Made by a program: the position numbers and the translations under genes. A stretch of 64,000 nucleotides of DNA, taken from NCBI RefSeq assembly GCF_008642275.1, contig NZ_CP029189.1, forward strand, positions 2,278,001 to 2,342,000. Reading direction: 5' to 3'. Numbering within the stretch: position 1 is the stretch's first letter; the number at the start of each line of letters is the position of its first letter. Source of the stretch: Streptomyces venezuelae (GTDB lineage Bacteria > Actinomycetota > Actinomycetes > Streptomycetales > Streptomycetaceae). Below the pieces are notes generated by a model that did no database searches, was not told the DNA's origin, and worked only from the letters and a program-made list of their open reading frames with translations. This document shows, piece after piece, positions 8,134 to 16,108 of the stretch.

Positions 8134-10029
8134 ATGTCCCCTCACCCGAGCCCGTCTTTCACGGACGTGGTCGCCGCCCGGATGTCCCGGCGGAACGTGC
8201 TGCTCTCCGGCGCCCTCGCGGTGGCGGCGGCCGGCCTCTCCGCGTCCCCGGCATCGGCCCGGGTCCGGACCGGCACCGGTCCGGGCGGGGCGGGACCGGA
8301 CACCGCGGAGCTCGGCTTCACCGCCGTACCGGCCGGCGACGCCGACGCGGTCACCCTGCCCGCGGGCTACACGGCGCAGACGCTCGCGCCGTGGGGGCAG
8401 CCCATACGCGCGGGCGGTCCGGCATGGCGCAAGGACGGCTCCGGCTCCGCCGCCGACCAGGCCCTGCAGATCGGGTCCCACCACAGCGGAACGCACTTCT
8501 TCCCGCTGCACCGCGGCCCGGAGGGCAGCCGCCGCGGCATGCTCGTGATCAACCACGAGTCCGCGGACCCCGCCCTGCTGCACCACGACGCGGGCACCGG
8601 TGCACCGGCCGGGGACCGGGTCGCCAAGGAGCTCGCCGCCCAGGGCGTCAGCGTTCTGGAGGTCGAGCTGACCGGGCGCGGCAGCTGGCGCGTCCTCGAC
8701 TCGCGGCGCAACGCGCGGATCACCGGCACCAGCCCCGTCACCTTCTCCGGGCCGGTCGGGGCGGACCACCCGGCGCTGCGGACCGGACGCCCGGCGGCGG
8801 GCACCCTGAGCAACAGCGGGTACGGGGTGACGCCCTGGGGCACGTACCTGGCCTGCGAGGAGAACACGAACGCGTGGTTCGGTACGGCCGACCCCTCCTG
8901 GCAGCCGACGCGCACCCAGCGCCGCTACGGGCTCAGCGCGAACGGCCACGGGAAGCGGTGGCACGAGGCGGATCCGCGCTTCGACCTCGCCGTAAACGGC
9001 AACGAGCCGCACCGCTACGGCTGGGTCGTGGAGATCGACCCCTTCGCCGCGCACCGCACCCCGGTCAAGCGGACCGCTCTCGGCCGCTTCAACCACTCCT
9101 CGGCGGCGGTGACCGAATCGGGCGGGCGGGCCGTCGTCTACGGCGGCGACGACCAGGACGGCGGCTACCTGTACAAGTTCGTGGGCGACGGCCCGTGGAA
9201 GGCACACCGGTCGAGGGGACGCAGTCCGCTGGACCACGGCACCCTCCACGTGGCGCGCTTCGGGGAGGACGGCACCGGCCGCTGGCTGCCGCTGTCGCAC
9301 GGACAGGGGCCGCTCACGACGGCGCTGGGATGGCGGGACCAGGCCGACGTCCTGCTGCGGGCCCGGGAGGCCGCCGACGCCCTCGGTGCCACGAGCCTCG
9401 ACCGGCCCCAGCAGATCACCGTCGGCCCGAACAGCCGGGACGTGTACTGCGCACTGGCCAACGGCACCGGCGGCCATCACCCCGGCCAGGGCTCCGGCAG
9501 CCCCCGTGACACCAACCCGTACGGGCACGTCGTCCGCTGGCGGGAGGAAGACGGTGCCGGCGCGCACGACGGCTTCAGCTGGGACGTCGTCGTGCTCGGC
9601 GGCGATCAGGCGCAGGGCGAGGGCGTGCTGCCCGGCGCCGGGACGTTCGGCTCGCCGAAGGGCCTGACGTTCGACGCCGCCGGACGGCTGTGGATCCAGA
9701 CCGGGATCTCCAACCACGCGGTGAGCCAGGCGGACCACAAGGACCTCGGCAACAACGCGGTGCTGGTCGTCGCACCGCGCGGCGAGGTCCGGCGCTTCCT
9801 GACCGCGCCGCGGGGCGCGGAGGTCACCGCGGCCGTGCTCACCCCGGACATGCGGACGATGTTCGTCAGCATCCAGCACCCGGGAGAGCGCACGGCGGCC
9901 TGGGGGGAGCCCACGCCGGAGAACCCGCGGGCCGTCAGCGACTGGCCCGACCGCGACCCGGCGGGCCGTCCCCGCTCGGCCACGGTCGTCGTCCGCCGCA
10001 CGGACGGCGGCGTCATCGGCGCGCGCTGA
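8134..10029 (+). CDS. PhoX family alkaline phosphatase (Tat-exported)
   Basis: A 631-residue PhoX-type protein. Residues 18-24 (SRRNVLL) followed by an alanine-rich hydrophobic stretch and ASA form a twin-arginine signal, so it should fold in the cytoplasm and be exported. Downstream blocks typical of PhoX include VINHES, NSGYGVTPWGTYLACEEN, RFNHSSAAV, VYGGDDQDGGYLYKFV and FGSPKGLTFDAAGRLWIQTG. The family is a calcium/iron-dependent phosphomonoesterase releasing phosphate from organic esters outside the cell. The ATG at 8134 has AGGAG nine nt upstream. Expression probably responds to phosphate starvation, but no PHO box was recognised. The next gene starts 53 bp downstream. Confidence 0.9.
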   Translation: MSPHPSPSFTDVVAARMSRRNVLLSGALAVAAAGLSASPASARVRTGTGPGGAGPDTAELGFTAVPAGDADAVTLPAGYTAQTLAPWGQPIRAGGPAWRKDGSGSAADQALQIGSHHSGTHFFPLHRGPEGSRRGMLVINHESADPALLHHDAGTGAPAGDRVAKELAAQGVSVLEVELTGRGSWRVLDSRRNARITGTSPVTFSGPVGADHPALRTGRPAAGTLSNSGYGVTPWGTYLACEENTNAWFGTADPSWQPTRTQRRYGLSANGHGKRWHEADPRFDLAVNGNEPHRYGWVVEIDPFAAHRTPVKRTALGRFNHSSAAVTESGGRAVVYGGDDQDGGYLYKFVGDGPWKAHRSRGRSPLDHGTLHVARFGEDGTGRWLPLSHGQGPLTTALGWRDQADVLLRAREAADALGATSLDRPQQITVGPNSRDVYCALANGTGGHHPGQGSGSPRDTNPYGHVVRWREEDGAGAHDGFSWDVVVLGGDQAQGEGVLPGAGTFGSPKGLTFDAAGRLWIQTGISNHAVSQADHKDLGNNAVLVVAPRGEVRRFLTAPRGAEVTAAVLTPDMRTMFVSIQHPGERTAAWGEPTPENPRAVSDWPDRDPAGRPRSATVVVRRTDGGVIGAR

Positions 10030-10082
10030 GCGCCGCCACCGCCCGAACCCTCACCTATGGCAGTACGTTCACGGAGGACGTT

Positions 10083-11912
10083 GTGGTCACCATCATCAGT
10101 CGCAGCGAATGGGGAGCCAGGTCCCCCTTCAAGCCGCAGAGGCTGTCCTGGAAGCCCTGGCAGGGCGGCGTGGTCATCCATCACCACGGCGCCGGCAGCT
10201 GGCCCGTGCACGAGCACGACCAGTGCTACGGCCAGATGCGGAGCGTGCAGCTGACGGCGATGTACCCCTGGCCGTTCCTCCAGGAGCAGTACAACGACAT
10301 CCCGTACAGCTTCGTCGTCTGCCAGCACGGCGGCATATTCGAGGGCACCGGCACCCAGGTGCGGTCGGAGGCGAACGGCACGCAGACCGTGGGCGCCAAC
10401 CAGGACTACTACGCGGTCATGGGCCTGATCGAGAGCGAGGACCAGCCCTCGCGGGCCATGCTCGACTCCATCCGCGAGCTGATCGCCCATCTGCGGGAGA
10501 ACCACTCGGCGGGCCCCTTCATCCGCGGTCACCGGGACGTCTTCGACACCGAGTGCCCCGGGAACCTCTATCCGCACATCCAGGGGTTCTACCCGGTCCT
10601 GCCGCCCGGTGAGCCGGATCCCACTCCCCCCAAGCCCGCCCGGCCGCTGTTCCTCTACTCCCGCAGCCAGTGGGGCGCCCGGCCGCCGCGTGAGGTGACC
10701 CGCGTCGATCCCGGCAGCCGCACCGGATTCACCGTCCACTACTCCGCGGGTCCGGCCAGCCAGACGGTCCGCCAGATCCAGAACTACCACATGGACTCCA
10801 ACGGCTGGTCGGACGTCGGCTACAACTTCCTCGTCGACGTCGAGGGGCGGATCTACGAGGGCCGCGGCTGGGACGTGGCCGGTGCGCACGCGACCGGACA
10901 CAACACCACCCACATCGGTGTCTGCTTCATCGGAGAGGACGGCGACGCGACCCCCCGCGCACTGTCGGCCATCCGCGCCCTCTACAACCAGGCGAACTCC
11001 CGGACCGGCCGAACCCTGGCGATGACGTGGCACGGCGGACTCTCCGGCCAGTCCACGCAGTGCCCGGGGCCCGGCCTGCGCGCCTGGGTCCAGGGCGGTA
11101 TGAACGCGTCCACCCTGCCGGTCCACACCGGGACGGGTGACCTCGGCGGCGACTCCACCGGCAGCACCGGCGGCGGCATGACCCTGGTCCGTACGATCGC
11201 GGCGCAGCAGGCGGCCGTCAACCAGCTCGGCTACAGCCCGGCGCTGGAGGTCGACGGCGTCTGGGGTCCGAAGACCGACGCCGGCGTGCGCTGGCTCCAG
11301 CAGAAGGTCGGGGCGGGCGCCGCCGACGGCCTGTGGGGACCCGCCACCGAAGCCGCGTACGCGGCTCACACGGGCGGCTCCGGCTCCGGCACGGGCTCGG
11401 GCGGCGGGGGTATGACCTCCGTGCGCTCGGTCAAGGAGCAGCAGCAGGCCGTCAACGCGCTCGGCTACAGCCCGGCGCTGGAGGCCGACGGCATCTGGGG
11501 TCCGAAGACCGACGCCGGCGTGCGCTGGCTCCAGCAGAAGGTCGGGGCGGGCGCCGCCGACGGCCTGTGGGGACCCGCCACCGAAGCCGCGTACAACGGC
11601 TACCTCGACAACGGCGCGATGCTCACCGTCGACGGCCAGTGGGGTCCGGCCACCATCCGCGCCACGCAGAAGGTCATCGGCGTGACCGCAGACGGCCAGT
11701 GGGGTCCGAACTCCGTACGGGGCCTCCAGCGCCACCTGAACACCTGGAGCAACGCGGGGCTGGTGGTGGACGGGGCCGCGGGCCCCGCGACGTACAAGGC
11801 GCTCCAGACCCACCTCAACAAGATGACCGGGGCCGGTCTGGCCGTGGACGGCGCCTGGGGTCCGGCCACCGTGCGGGCGCTCCAGACCGCCCTGAACCGG
11901 GGGCAGTTCTAA
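10083..11912 (+). CDS. Peptidoglycan amidase with two PGRP/amidase_2 domains and PG-binding repeats
   Basis: A 609-residue protein with two N-acetylmuramoyl-L-alanine amidase (amidase_2/PGRP) domains. The first (about 5-165) carries SRSEWGAR, the Zn-ligand region IHHHGAG and GHRDVFDTECPG; the second (about 190-335) has SRSQWGARPP, VHYSAG and WHGGLSGQSTQCPG. A Gly/Ser linker leads to several WGP-type peptidoglycan-binding repeats, two of them almost identical at DNA level. It should cut the lactyl amide bond in peptidoglycan. No signal peptide is visible from the GTG at 10083, which has GGAGG five nt upstream; export route unknown. The layout resembles a phage endolysin or a toxin-type effector. 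Confidence 0.87.
   Translation: MVTIISRSEWGARSPFKPQRLSWKPWQGGVVIHHHGAGSWPVHEHDQCYGQMRSVQLTAMYPWPFLQEQYNDIPYSFVVCQHGGIFEGTGTQVRSEANGTQTVGANQDYYAVMGLIESEDQPSRAMLDSIRELIAHLRENHSAGPFIRGHRDVFDTECPGNLYPHIQGFYPVLPPGEPDPTPPKPARPLFLYSRSQWGARPPREVTRVDPGSRTGFTVHYSAGPASQTVRQIQNYHMDSNGWSDVGYNFLVDVEGRIYEGRGWDVAGAHATGHNTTHIGVCFIGEDGDATPRALSAIRALYNQANSRTGRTLAMTWHGGLSGQSTQCPGPGLRAWVQGGMNASTLPVHTGTGDLGGDSTGSTGGGMTLVRTIAAQQAAVNQLGYSPALEVDGVWGPKTDAGVRWLQQKVGAGAADGLWGPATEAAYAAHTGGSGSGTGSGGGGMTSVRSVKEQQQAVNALGYSPALEADGIWGPKTDAGVRWLQQKVGAGAADGLWGPATEAAYNGYLDNGAMLTVDGQWGPATIRATQKVIGVTADGQWGPNSVRGLQRHLNTWSNAGLVVDGAAGPATYKALQTHLNKMTGAGLAVDGAWGPATVRALQTALNRGQF
11227..11594 (+). repeat. Recent 234-bp internal duplication in the amidase gene
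   Basis: Positions 11227-11360 and 11461-11594 are direct repeats of 134 bp with two mismatches, offset by 234 bp (78 codons, in frame). Each encodes one VDGxWGPKTDAGVRWLQQ peptidoglycan-binding unit. Confidence 0.9.
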
Positions 11913-11925
11913 CCCATGACCGCAT

Positions 11926-11964
11926 GCGGGCGGGGGGTGGTGCGCGGGGGGCACCACCGCCCGC
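11926..11964 (+). terminator. Hairpin terminator after amidase gene
   Basis: A two-part stem: GGTGGTGC (11936-11943) pairs with 11951-11958, and GCGGGC (11926-11931) with 11959-11964, with a four-base bulge. It lies 14 nt after the amidase stop codon. Confidence 0.65.
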
Positions 11965-12026
11965 TCCATGCATGCCGGCGCGCCGCTCGCCGCGCCGTCC
12001 GGGCCGCCCGACCATAGGCTCGGTCC

Positions 12027-13469
12027 ATGCCACGCCGTCAGATGCACATGACCGGCGCAGACGGGGCTGCTCTGCGGGCCGCGCTGCGCGAACTGCGGAC
12101 GAAGCTCGGGGTGCCCGAGGACTTCCCGGCGGCGGTCCTCGCCGAGGCCGAGCACGCGGCGGCGCACCCCCGCCTCCCGGACCTGGACAGTACGGACATC
12201 CCCTTCTTCACGATCGACCCGCCGGCCTCCGTCGACCTCGACCAGGCCATGCACCTGGCGAAGCGCTCCGGCGGCGGCTACCGGGTCCACTACGCCATCG
12301 CCGACGTCGCCGCCTTCGTCACCCCCGGCGGCGCCCTCGACGCCGAGGCCCACCGGCGCGTGACCACCCTCTACTTCCCCGACGGGAAGGTCCCGCTGCA
12401 CCCGCCCGTCCTCTCGGAGGGCGCGGCCAGCCTGCTGCCCGACCAGGTCCGCCCGGCCCTGGTGTGGCGCTTCGACCTCGACCCCGACGGCCGGGTCGAG
12501 ACCGTCGACGTCCGCCGCGCGCTGGTCCGCAGCCGGGCCAGGCTCGACTACGACGGCGTCCAGAAGGCCGTCGACACCGGGACGGCGGAAGAGCCGCTCG
12601 CCCTCCTGAAGGACGTCGGACGGCTCCGCGAGGCCCTGGAGGAGGCGCGCGGCGGCATCTCCCTCAACGTGCCCGAGCAGGAGGTCGTCGAGCGCGGTGG
12701 CACGTACTCCCTGGCCTACCGCGCCCCGCTGCCCGCCGACGGCTGGAACGCGCAGATCTCCCTGATGACCGGCATGGCCGCGGCCGATCTGATGCTGGCC
12801 ACCGGCACGGGCATCCTGCGGACGCTGCCCAGCGCCCCCGACGGCGCGGTCGGCAGGCTCCGGCGGACGGCGAAGGCCCTGCGGATCGACTGGCCGCACC
12901 ACGTGCCGTACGCCGAACTCGTGCGCTCCCTCGACCCGCACCGCCCCGCCCACGCCGCCTTCCTCCAGGAGTGCACGGCCCTGCTGCGCGGCGCGGGCTA
13001 CACGGTCTTCACCGGAGGCGAGAGCCCCGACCCGGCCGTCCATTCGGCGGTGGCGGCCCCGTACACGCACTGCACCGCGCCGCTGCGCCGGCTCGTCGAC
13101 CGTTACGGCGGGGAGCTGTGCCTGGCGGCGGTGGCCGGAACGGAACCCCCGCCGTGGGTCCTGGCGGCCCTTCCCGCGCTCCCGGAGGAGATGGCGGAGG
13201 GCGGCCGGCTGGCGAACACGGTGGAGCGGGAGTCCGTGGACCTGGTCGAGGCCGCCGTGCTGAAGGACCGGGTCGGGGAGACCTTCGAGGCCACGGTCAT
13301 CGACGTCAAGGACGGGGAGCCGCTGGTGGGCACGGTCCACCTGGAGGACCCGGCAGTGGTCGGACGTGTCCGCTCCGCCTCGCTCGGACTGCCCCTGGGC
13401 GAACGGATCCGGGTCCGGCTGGCGGAGGCCGACCCGGGCACCTCGAAGATCCTCTTCTCGCCCGTCTGA
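12027..13469 (+). CDS. RNB domain ribonuclease (RNase II/R family)
   Basis: A 480-residue RNase II-like exoribonuclease. The catalytic RNB motif is at about 61-75 (FTIDPPASVDLDQAM, with Asp64, Asp70 and Asp72 as metal ligands), followed by GYRVHYAIADVAAFV and, late in the domain, the AAPYTHCTAPLRRLVDRY block. A short OB-fold-like tail replaces a full S1 domain, and the N-terminal cold-shock domains of RNase R are absent, so this is the short actinobacterial form. It should degrade RNA 3' to 5' in the cytoplasm. A TAGGCT box ending six nt before the ATG suggests a leaderless mRNA. Confidence 0.9.
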   Translation: MPRRQMHMTGADGAALRAALRELRTKLGVPEDFPAAVLAEAEHAAAHPRLPDLDSTDIPFFTIDPPASVDLDQAMHLAKRSGGGYRVHYAIADVAAFVTPGGALDAEAHRRVTTLYFPDGKVPLHPPVLSEGAASLLPDQVRPALVWRFDLDPDGRVETVDVRRALVRSRARLDYDGVQKAVDTGTAEEPLALLKDVGRLREALEEARGGISLNVPEQEVVERGGTYSLAYRAPLPADGWNAQISLMTGMAAADLMLATGTGILRTLPSAPDGAVGRLRRTAKALRIDWPHHVPYAELVRSLDPHRPAHAAFLQECTALLRGAGYTVFTGGESPDPAVHSAVAAPYTHCTAPLRRLVDRYGGELCLAAVAGTEPPPWVLAALPALPEEMAEGGRLANTVERESVDLVEAAVLKDRVGETFEATVIDVKDGEPLVGTVHLEDPAVVGRVRSASLGLPLGERIRVRLAEADPGTSKILFSPV

Positions 13470-13475
13470 GCGGCT

Positions 13476-14312
13476 CTAGGAGGCGGCGGGCTGCCGGCGC
13501 AGGGCGGTGACCAGCGCGCGCGGGTCGTCGGCGTGGAAGCGGACGGTCCGGGCCTCGCCCGTGGCGCCGAGCGGCCGGGTGAAGCGGAGCGGCCGGTTCA
13601 GCTCCAGGGTGACGGTGGTCTGGCTGCCGACGACGAGGTCGAGCACCCCGTCCTCGGACAGGGTGACCAGCCGGCCCTCGGGGTAGCGCCGGTCCACCCG
13701 TGCCGAGGCCACCGCGTCCGCCGGTACGGCCAGGTCGAACAGGGCCCCGTAGCGGATCCGCAGGGACCCGTCGGGGCGGACCACGTGCGGCCGGGTGACG
13801 CACGCGGCGTGCAGGGCGAGGACGAGCAGGATCCCGTACACGTCCAGCACCAGCACCACCCGGTGCACCGTCGGCCAGGGGATGAGCACGGCCAGTCCGA
13901 CCGTCTCGACCACCGACACGAAGAGCATCCCGTACATCATGGCCGTCTGCGGTCCGGTGTACGCGGCGGCGAGGTCCCCGGGGCGCACCCCGTGCTTCCC
14001 GCGCACGGCCCACCGGCCGAGGGAGGCGGTGGCGCGCAGCTCGTGCAGCACCAGCCGCCTCACCTGCACCGGGACCACCGCCCGGACCGCCGCGCGCCCC
14101 GCGGCCCGGGGGCCCGCGCCGCGGGCGCGTTCGGCGGCGTAGAGGCCGTGGACCACCCAGGCCTCCAGCAGCAGCACGCCGACGAGGAGCGCCTCGGTGG
14201 CCGCGAGCGCCCACCCGGGCAGGCGCACCCCGGCAGCGAGGCACACCACGAGCACCAGCTCCGCCGGGACCACCGCGGCGACGGCGATCCGTGCCGCCCG
14301 TATGCGGGTCAT
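13476..14312 (-). CDS. Conserved membrane protein with C-terminal PH-like region
   Basis: A 278-residue protein not assigned to a named family. Two hydrophobic helices occupy about 8-55, two more about 128-175 (MMYGMLFVSVVETVGLAVLIPW; VVLVLDVYGILLVLALHAA), and the C-terminal hundred residues look like a cytoplasmic beta-rich domain. Its ATG (14312) overlaps the stop of the merR gene as ATGA, so the two are translationally coupled and probably form a regulator plus membrane target pair. It converges with the RNB gene, whose end is six bases away. Function unknown; a stress or envelope role under MerR control is conceivable but unproven. Confidence 0.72.
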   Translation of the reverse strand: MTRIRAARIAVAAVVPAELVLVVCLAAGVRLPGWALAATEALLVGVLLLEAWVVHGLYAAERARGAGPRAAGRAAVRAVVPVQVRRLVLHELRATASLGRWAVRGKHGVRPGDLAAAYTGPQTAMMYGMLFVSVVETVGLAVLIPWPTVHRVVLVLDVYGILLVLALHAACVTRPHVVRPDGSLRIRYGALFDLAVPADAVASARVDRRYPEGRLVTLSEDGVLDLVVGSQTTVTLELNRPLRFTRPLGATGEARTVRFHADDPRALVTALRRQPAAS

Positions 14313-15043
14313 CCCCGCCCCCTCTCGATGAACGCCTCCATGACGAGGCGGACGACTTCGGCCTGCGCGGGCGCGTACTCGGCGAGCAGCGCCTCCTTGA
14401 ACCCGGCAACGACCGCCCCGCCGGCGGGGATCGCGGCGAACACCTCGTCGGGGACGGCCGCCACCAGCTCCGCCGCCAGGGGCGTGATCCGCGGGTCGTC
14501 CACGGGTGCCCCGGCGAGCTCGTCGAGGCGCACGTACAGCGCGAGCACGGCGGGATCGGCGGCCAGCGGCCCGAGCGCGGCGTACACCTCCTGGCCGCCC
14601 GCGCCGGTCGCGTCGAGGAGGGTCAGGTGTTCGCGGTCCTTCGCGGCGGCCGGCGAGTCGGTCCGCGGCGCCTTCGCCAGCAGTGCGGCGAGCCCCGGGG
14701 AGAGCGGCTCGGCCTCCCCCGGCCCGGCTTCGAGCAGCACGGCGAGCCTGCGCCTGCGTTCCCGGATCTCGGCCTCCTGCCGGGCGAGGTCGGCGTCGAG
14801 TTCGGTGAGGACCTCGGCCAGTTCGCGCCCGGCGTCGTCGGCGAGGACGTCCCGCACCTCGTCGAGGCCGAGCCCGAGCTCGGTGAGCCGGCGTACGCGG
14901 GCCAGCAGGACGGCGTCGCGGAGGCTGTAGGCCCGGTAGCCGTTCGGGCGCCGCTCCGGTTCCGGGAGCAGCCCGACATGGTGGTAGTGCCGGATCGCGC
15001 GGGTGGTGACCCCGACGACCGCGGCGATCTCTCCGATCCGCAT
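14309..15043 (-). CDS. MerR family transcriptional regulator
   Basis: A 244-residue MerR-type activator. The winged-helix domain is at 1-70 (MRIGEIAAVVGVTTRAIRHYHHVGLLPEPER, then NGYRAYSLRDAVLLARVRRLTELGLGLDEV), followed by a coiled-coil dimer helix rich in Arg and Glu and a helical effector domain resembling TipAS. No cysteine pattern for metal sensing is evident, so an organic ligand is more likely. The promoter upstream has the classical MerR architecture with a 19-bp spacer and central dyad. The start codon at 15043 lies six nt after the -10 box, implying a leaderless mRNA. Coupled to the downstream membrane protein gene. Confidence 0.9.
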   Translation of the reverse strand: MRIGEIAAVVGVTTRAIRHYHHVGLLPEPERRPNGYRAYSLRDAVLLARVRRLTELGLGLDEVRDVLADDAGRELAEVLTELDADLARQEAEIRERRRRLAVLLEAGPGEAEPLSPGLAALLAKAPRTDSPAAAKDREHLTLLDATGAGGQEVYAALGPLAADPAVLALYVRLDELAGAPVDDPRITPLAAELVAAVPDEVFAAIPAGGAVVAGFKEALLAEYAPAQAEVVRLVMEAFIERGRG

Positions 15044-15049
15044 GCCCCC

Positions 15050-15080
15050 AGTAGAAACCCTGCCGCTGCGGCAAGGTCAA
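15050..15080 (-). promoter_or_regulatory. MerR-type promoter with 19-bp spacer and dyad
   Basis: On the minus strand, TTGACC (15075-15080) and TCTACT (15050-15055) are 19 bp apart. The spacer contains a near-perfect 19-bp dyad (15058-15076; arms CCTTGCCGC and GCGGCAGGG). This is the usual architecture of MerR-activated promoters and implies autoregulation. Confidence 0.8.
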
Positions 15081-15114
15081 GCGGCGACCGCACAGCCGGT
15101 AGCATGGTCGCCAC

Positions 15115-15524
15115 GGCAGACGAGCCGGCCGGGCGGCCGCGTCGGGGTCCCAGGATCCCGCCGAGGAACGTCCGGGCTCCACAGGGCAGGGTGGTGGGTA
15201 ACGCCCACCCGGGGTGACCCGCGGGACAGTGCCACAGAAAACAGACCGCCAGGGGCTTCGGCCCTCGGTAAGGGTGAAACGGTGGTGTAAGAGACCACCA
15301 GCGCCTGAGGTGACTCAGGCGGCTAGGTAAACCCCACCTGGAGCAAGGTCAAGAGGATCCGTCTCCGGACGGGTCTGCGCGAACGCTTGAGGGCTGCCCG
15401 CCCGAGTTCGCGGGTAGACCGCACGAGGCCGGTGGCAACACCGGTCCTAGATGGATGGCCGTCTCCCCGGCGACCGCGAGGTCACCGGGCGACAGAACCC
15501 GGCGTACAGGCCGACTCGTCTGCC
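15115..15524 (+). ncRNA. rnpB: RNase P RNA, bacterial type A
   Basis: The catalytic RNA of RNase P, which matures tRNA 5' ends. The termini pair as helix P1: GGCAGACGAG (15115-15124) with CTCGTCTGCC (15515-15524). Conserved regions are visible: GAGGAACGTCCGGGCTCC (CR-I) near 15160, ACAGAAA near 15233, AGAGACCACCAGCGCC near 15290, AGATGGATGGCCGTC near 15448 (CR-V), and ACAGAACCCGGCGTACAGG before the 3' strand of P1. Length about 410 nt fits high-GC Actinobacteria. A TAGCAT box at 15100-15105 is a possible -10. The exact ends are taken from the P1 pairing. Confidence 0.95.
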
Positions 15525-15681
15525 GCTTCCACTCCCGTTCGGGGAAGCGGCCCCCGCCCCGACCCCGCTCGGCGGGCACCCGGCCCTGGGCCCATCGGCG
15601 GGCGGCGGCTCCGGCACCGGATCCCGGCAGTCGGTGCGCCGTGCCTTCCGGCGGTCCGGCCGATGCGGCACTCTCACCACC

Positions 15682-16029
15682 ATGACGGATCACCCTGCCC
15701 GCGCGGCCACGGCCGCCGCGTGCATACGCGAACTCGCCGAAGCGACCGCCGACCCCCGCAATGCCTACGCGAACCCCGCCGAAATCGCTGCCGTGACCGG
15801 AAACCTCCGCGAACTCGCCCGCCATCTCGAAGACGCGTTGAACCATCTGGAGGTCCACATCGGGCGGCGGGCCGCCGTCGACTGGGCCGCACCGGCCGGG
15901 GCACCGCCCCGCCCGTACGCGGGGCAGGCGCGCGGCGCCGTCCAGTCCGCCCGGGCCGAGGCGCACAACCTCGGCCGGGCCCTCGGCCGGGCCTTGGAGG
16001 TCCTCGGCCCCTTCAAGTCCGCGCCCTGA
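15682..16029 (+). CDS. Hypothetical protein, 115 aa
   Basis: A small soluble protein starting MTDHPARAATAAACIRELAE, predicted to be almost wholly helical (ELAEATADPRNAYANPAEIAAVTGNLRELARHLEDALNHLE), ending with a second helix containing SARAEAHNLGRALGRALEVL. No family recognised. The ATG at 15682 has no obvious ribosome binding site. It follows rnpB by about 160 bp and converges with the RNase H gene. Codon position bias (GC-rich third positions) supports coding. Function unknown. Confidence 0.6.
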   Translation: MTDHPARAATAAACIRELAEATADPRNAYANPAEIAAVTGNLRELARHLEDALNHLEVHIGRRAAVDWAAPAGAPPRPYAGQARGAVQSARAEAHNLGRALGRALEVLGPFKSAP

Positions 16030-16061
16030 CGGGGAGACGGGCGCAGGAGCGATGACGATCC

Positions 16062-16093
16062 GCCCCCGCCGACGGGCTGCCGCCGGCGGGGGC
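16062..16093. terminator. Bidirectional hairpin terminator
   Basis: A 10-bp perfect stem (GCCCCCGCCG, 16062-16071, with 16084-16093) and a 12-nt loop between two convergent genes. Confidence 0.65.
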
Positions 16094-16108
16094 CTTCCCG
16101 GCGCGGGG

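Noticed and set aside
9606..13340. A 1244-codon minus-strand open frame
   Set aside because: Antisense to the amidase and RNB genes; composition is repetitive and no motif was recognised.
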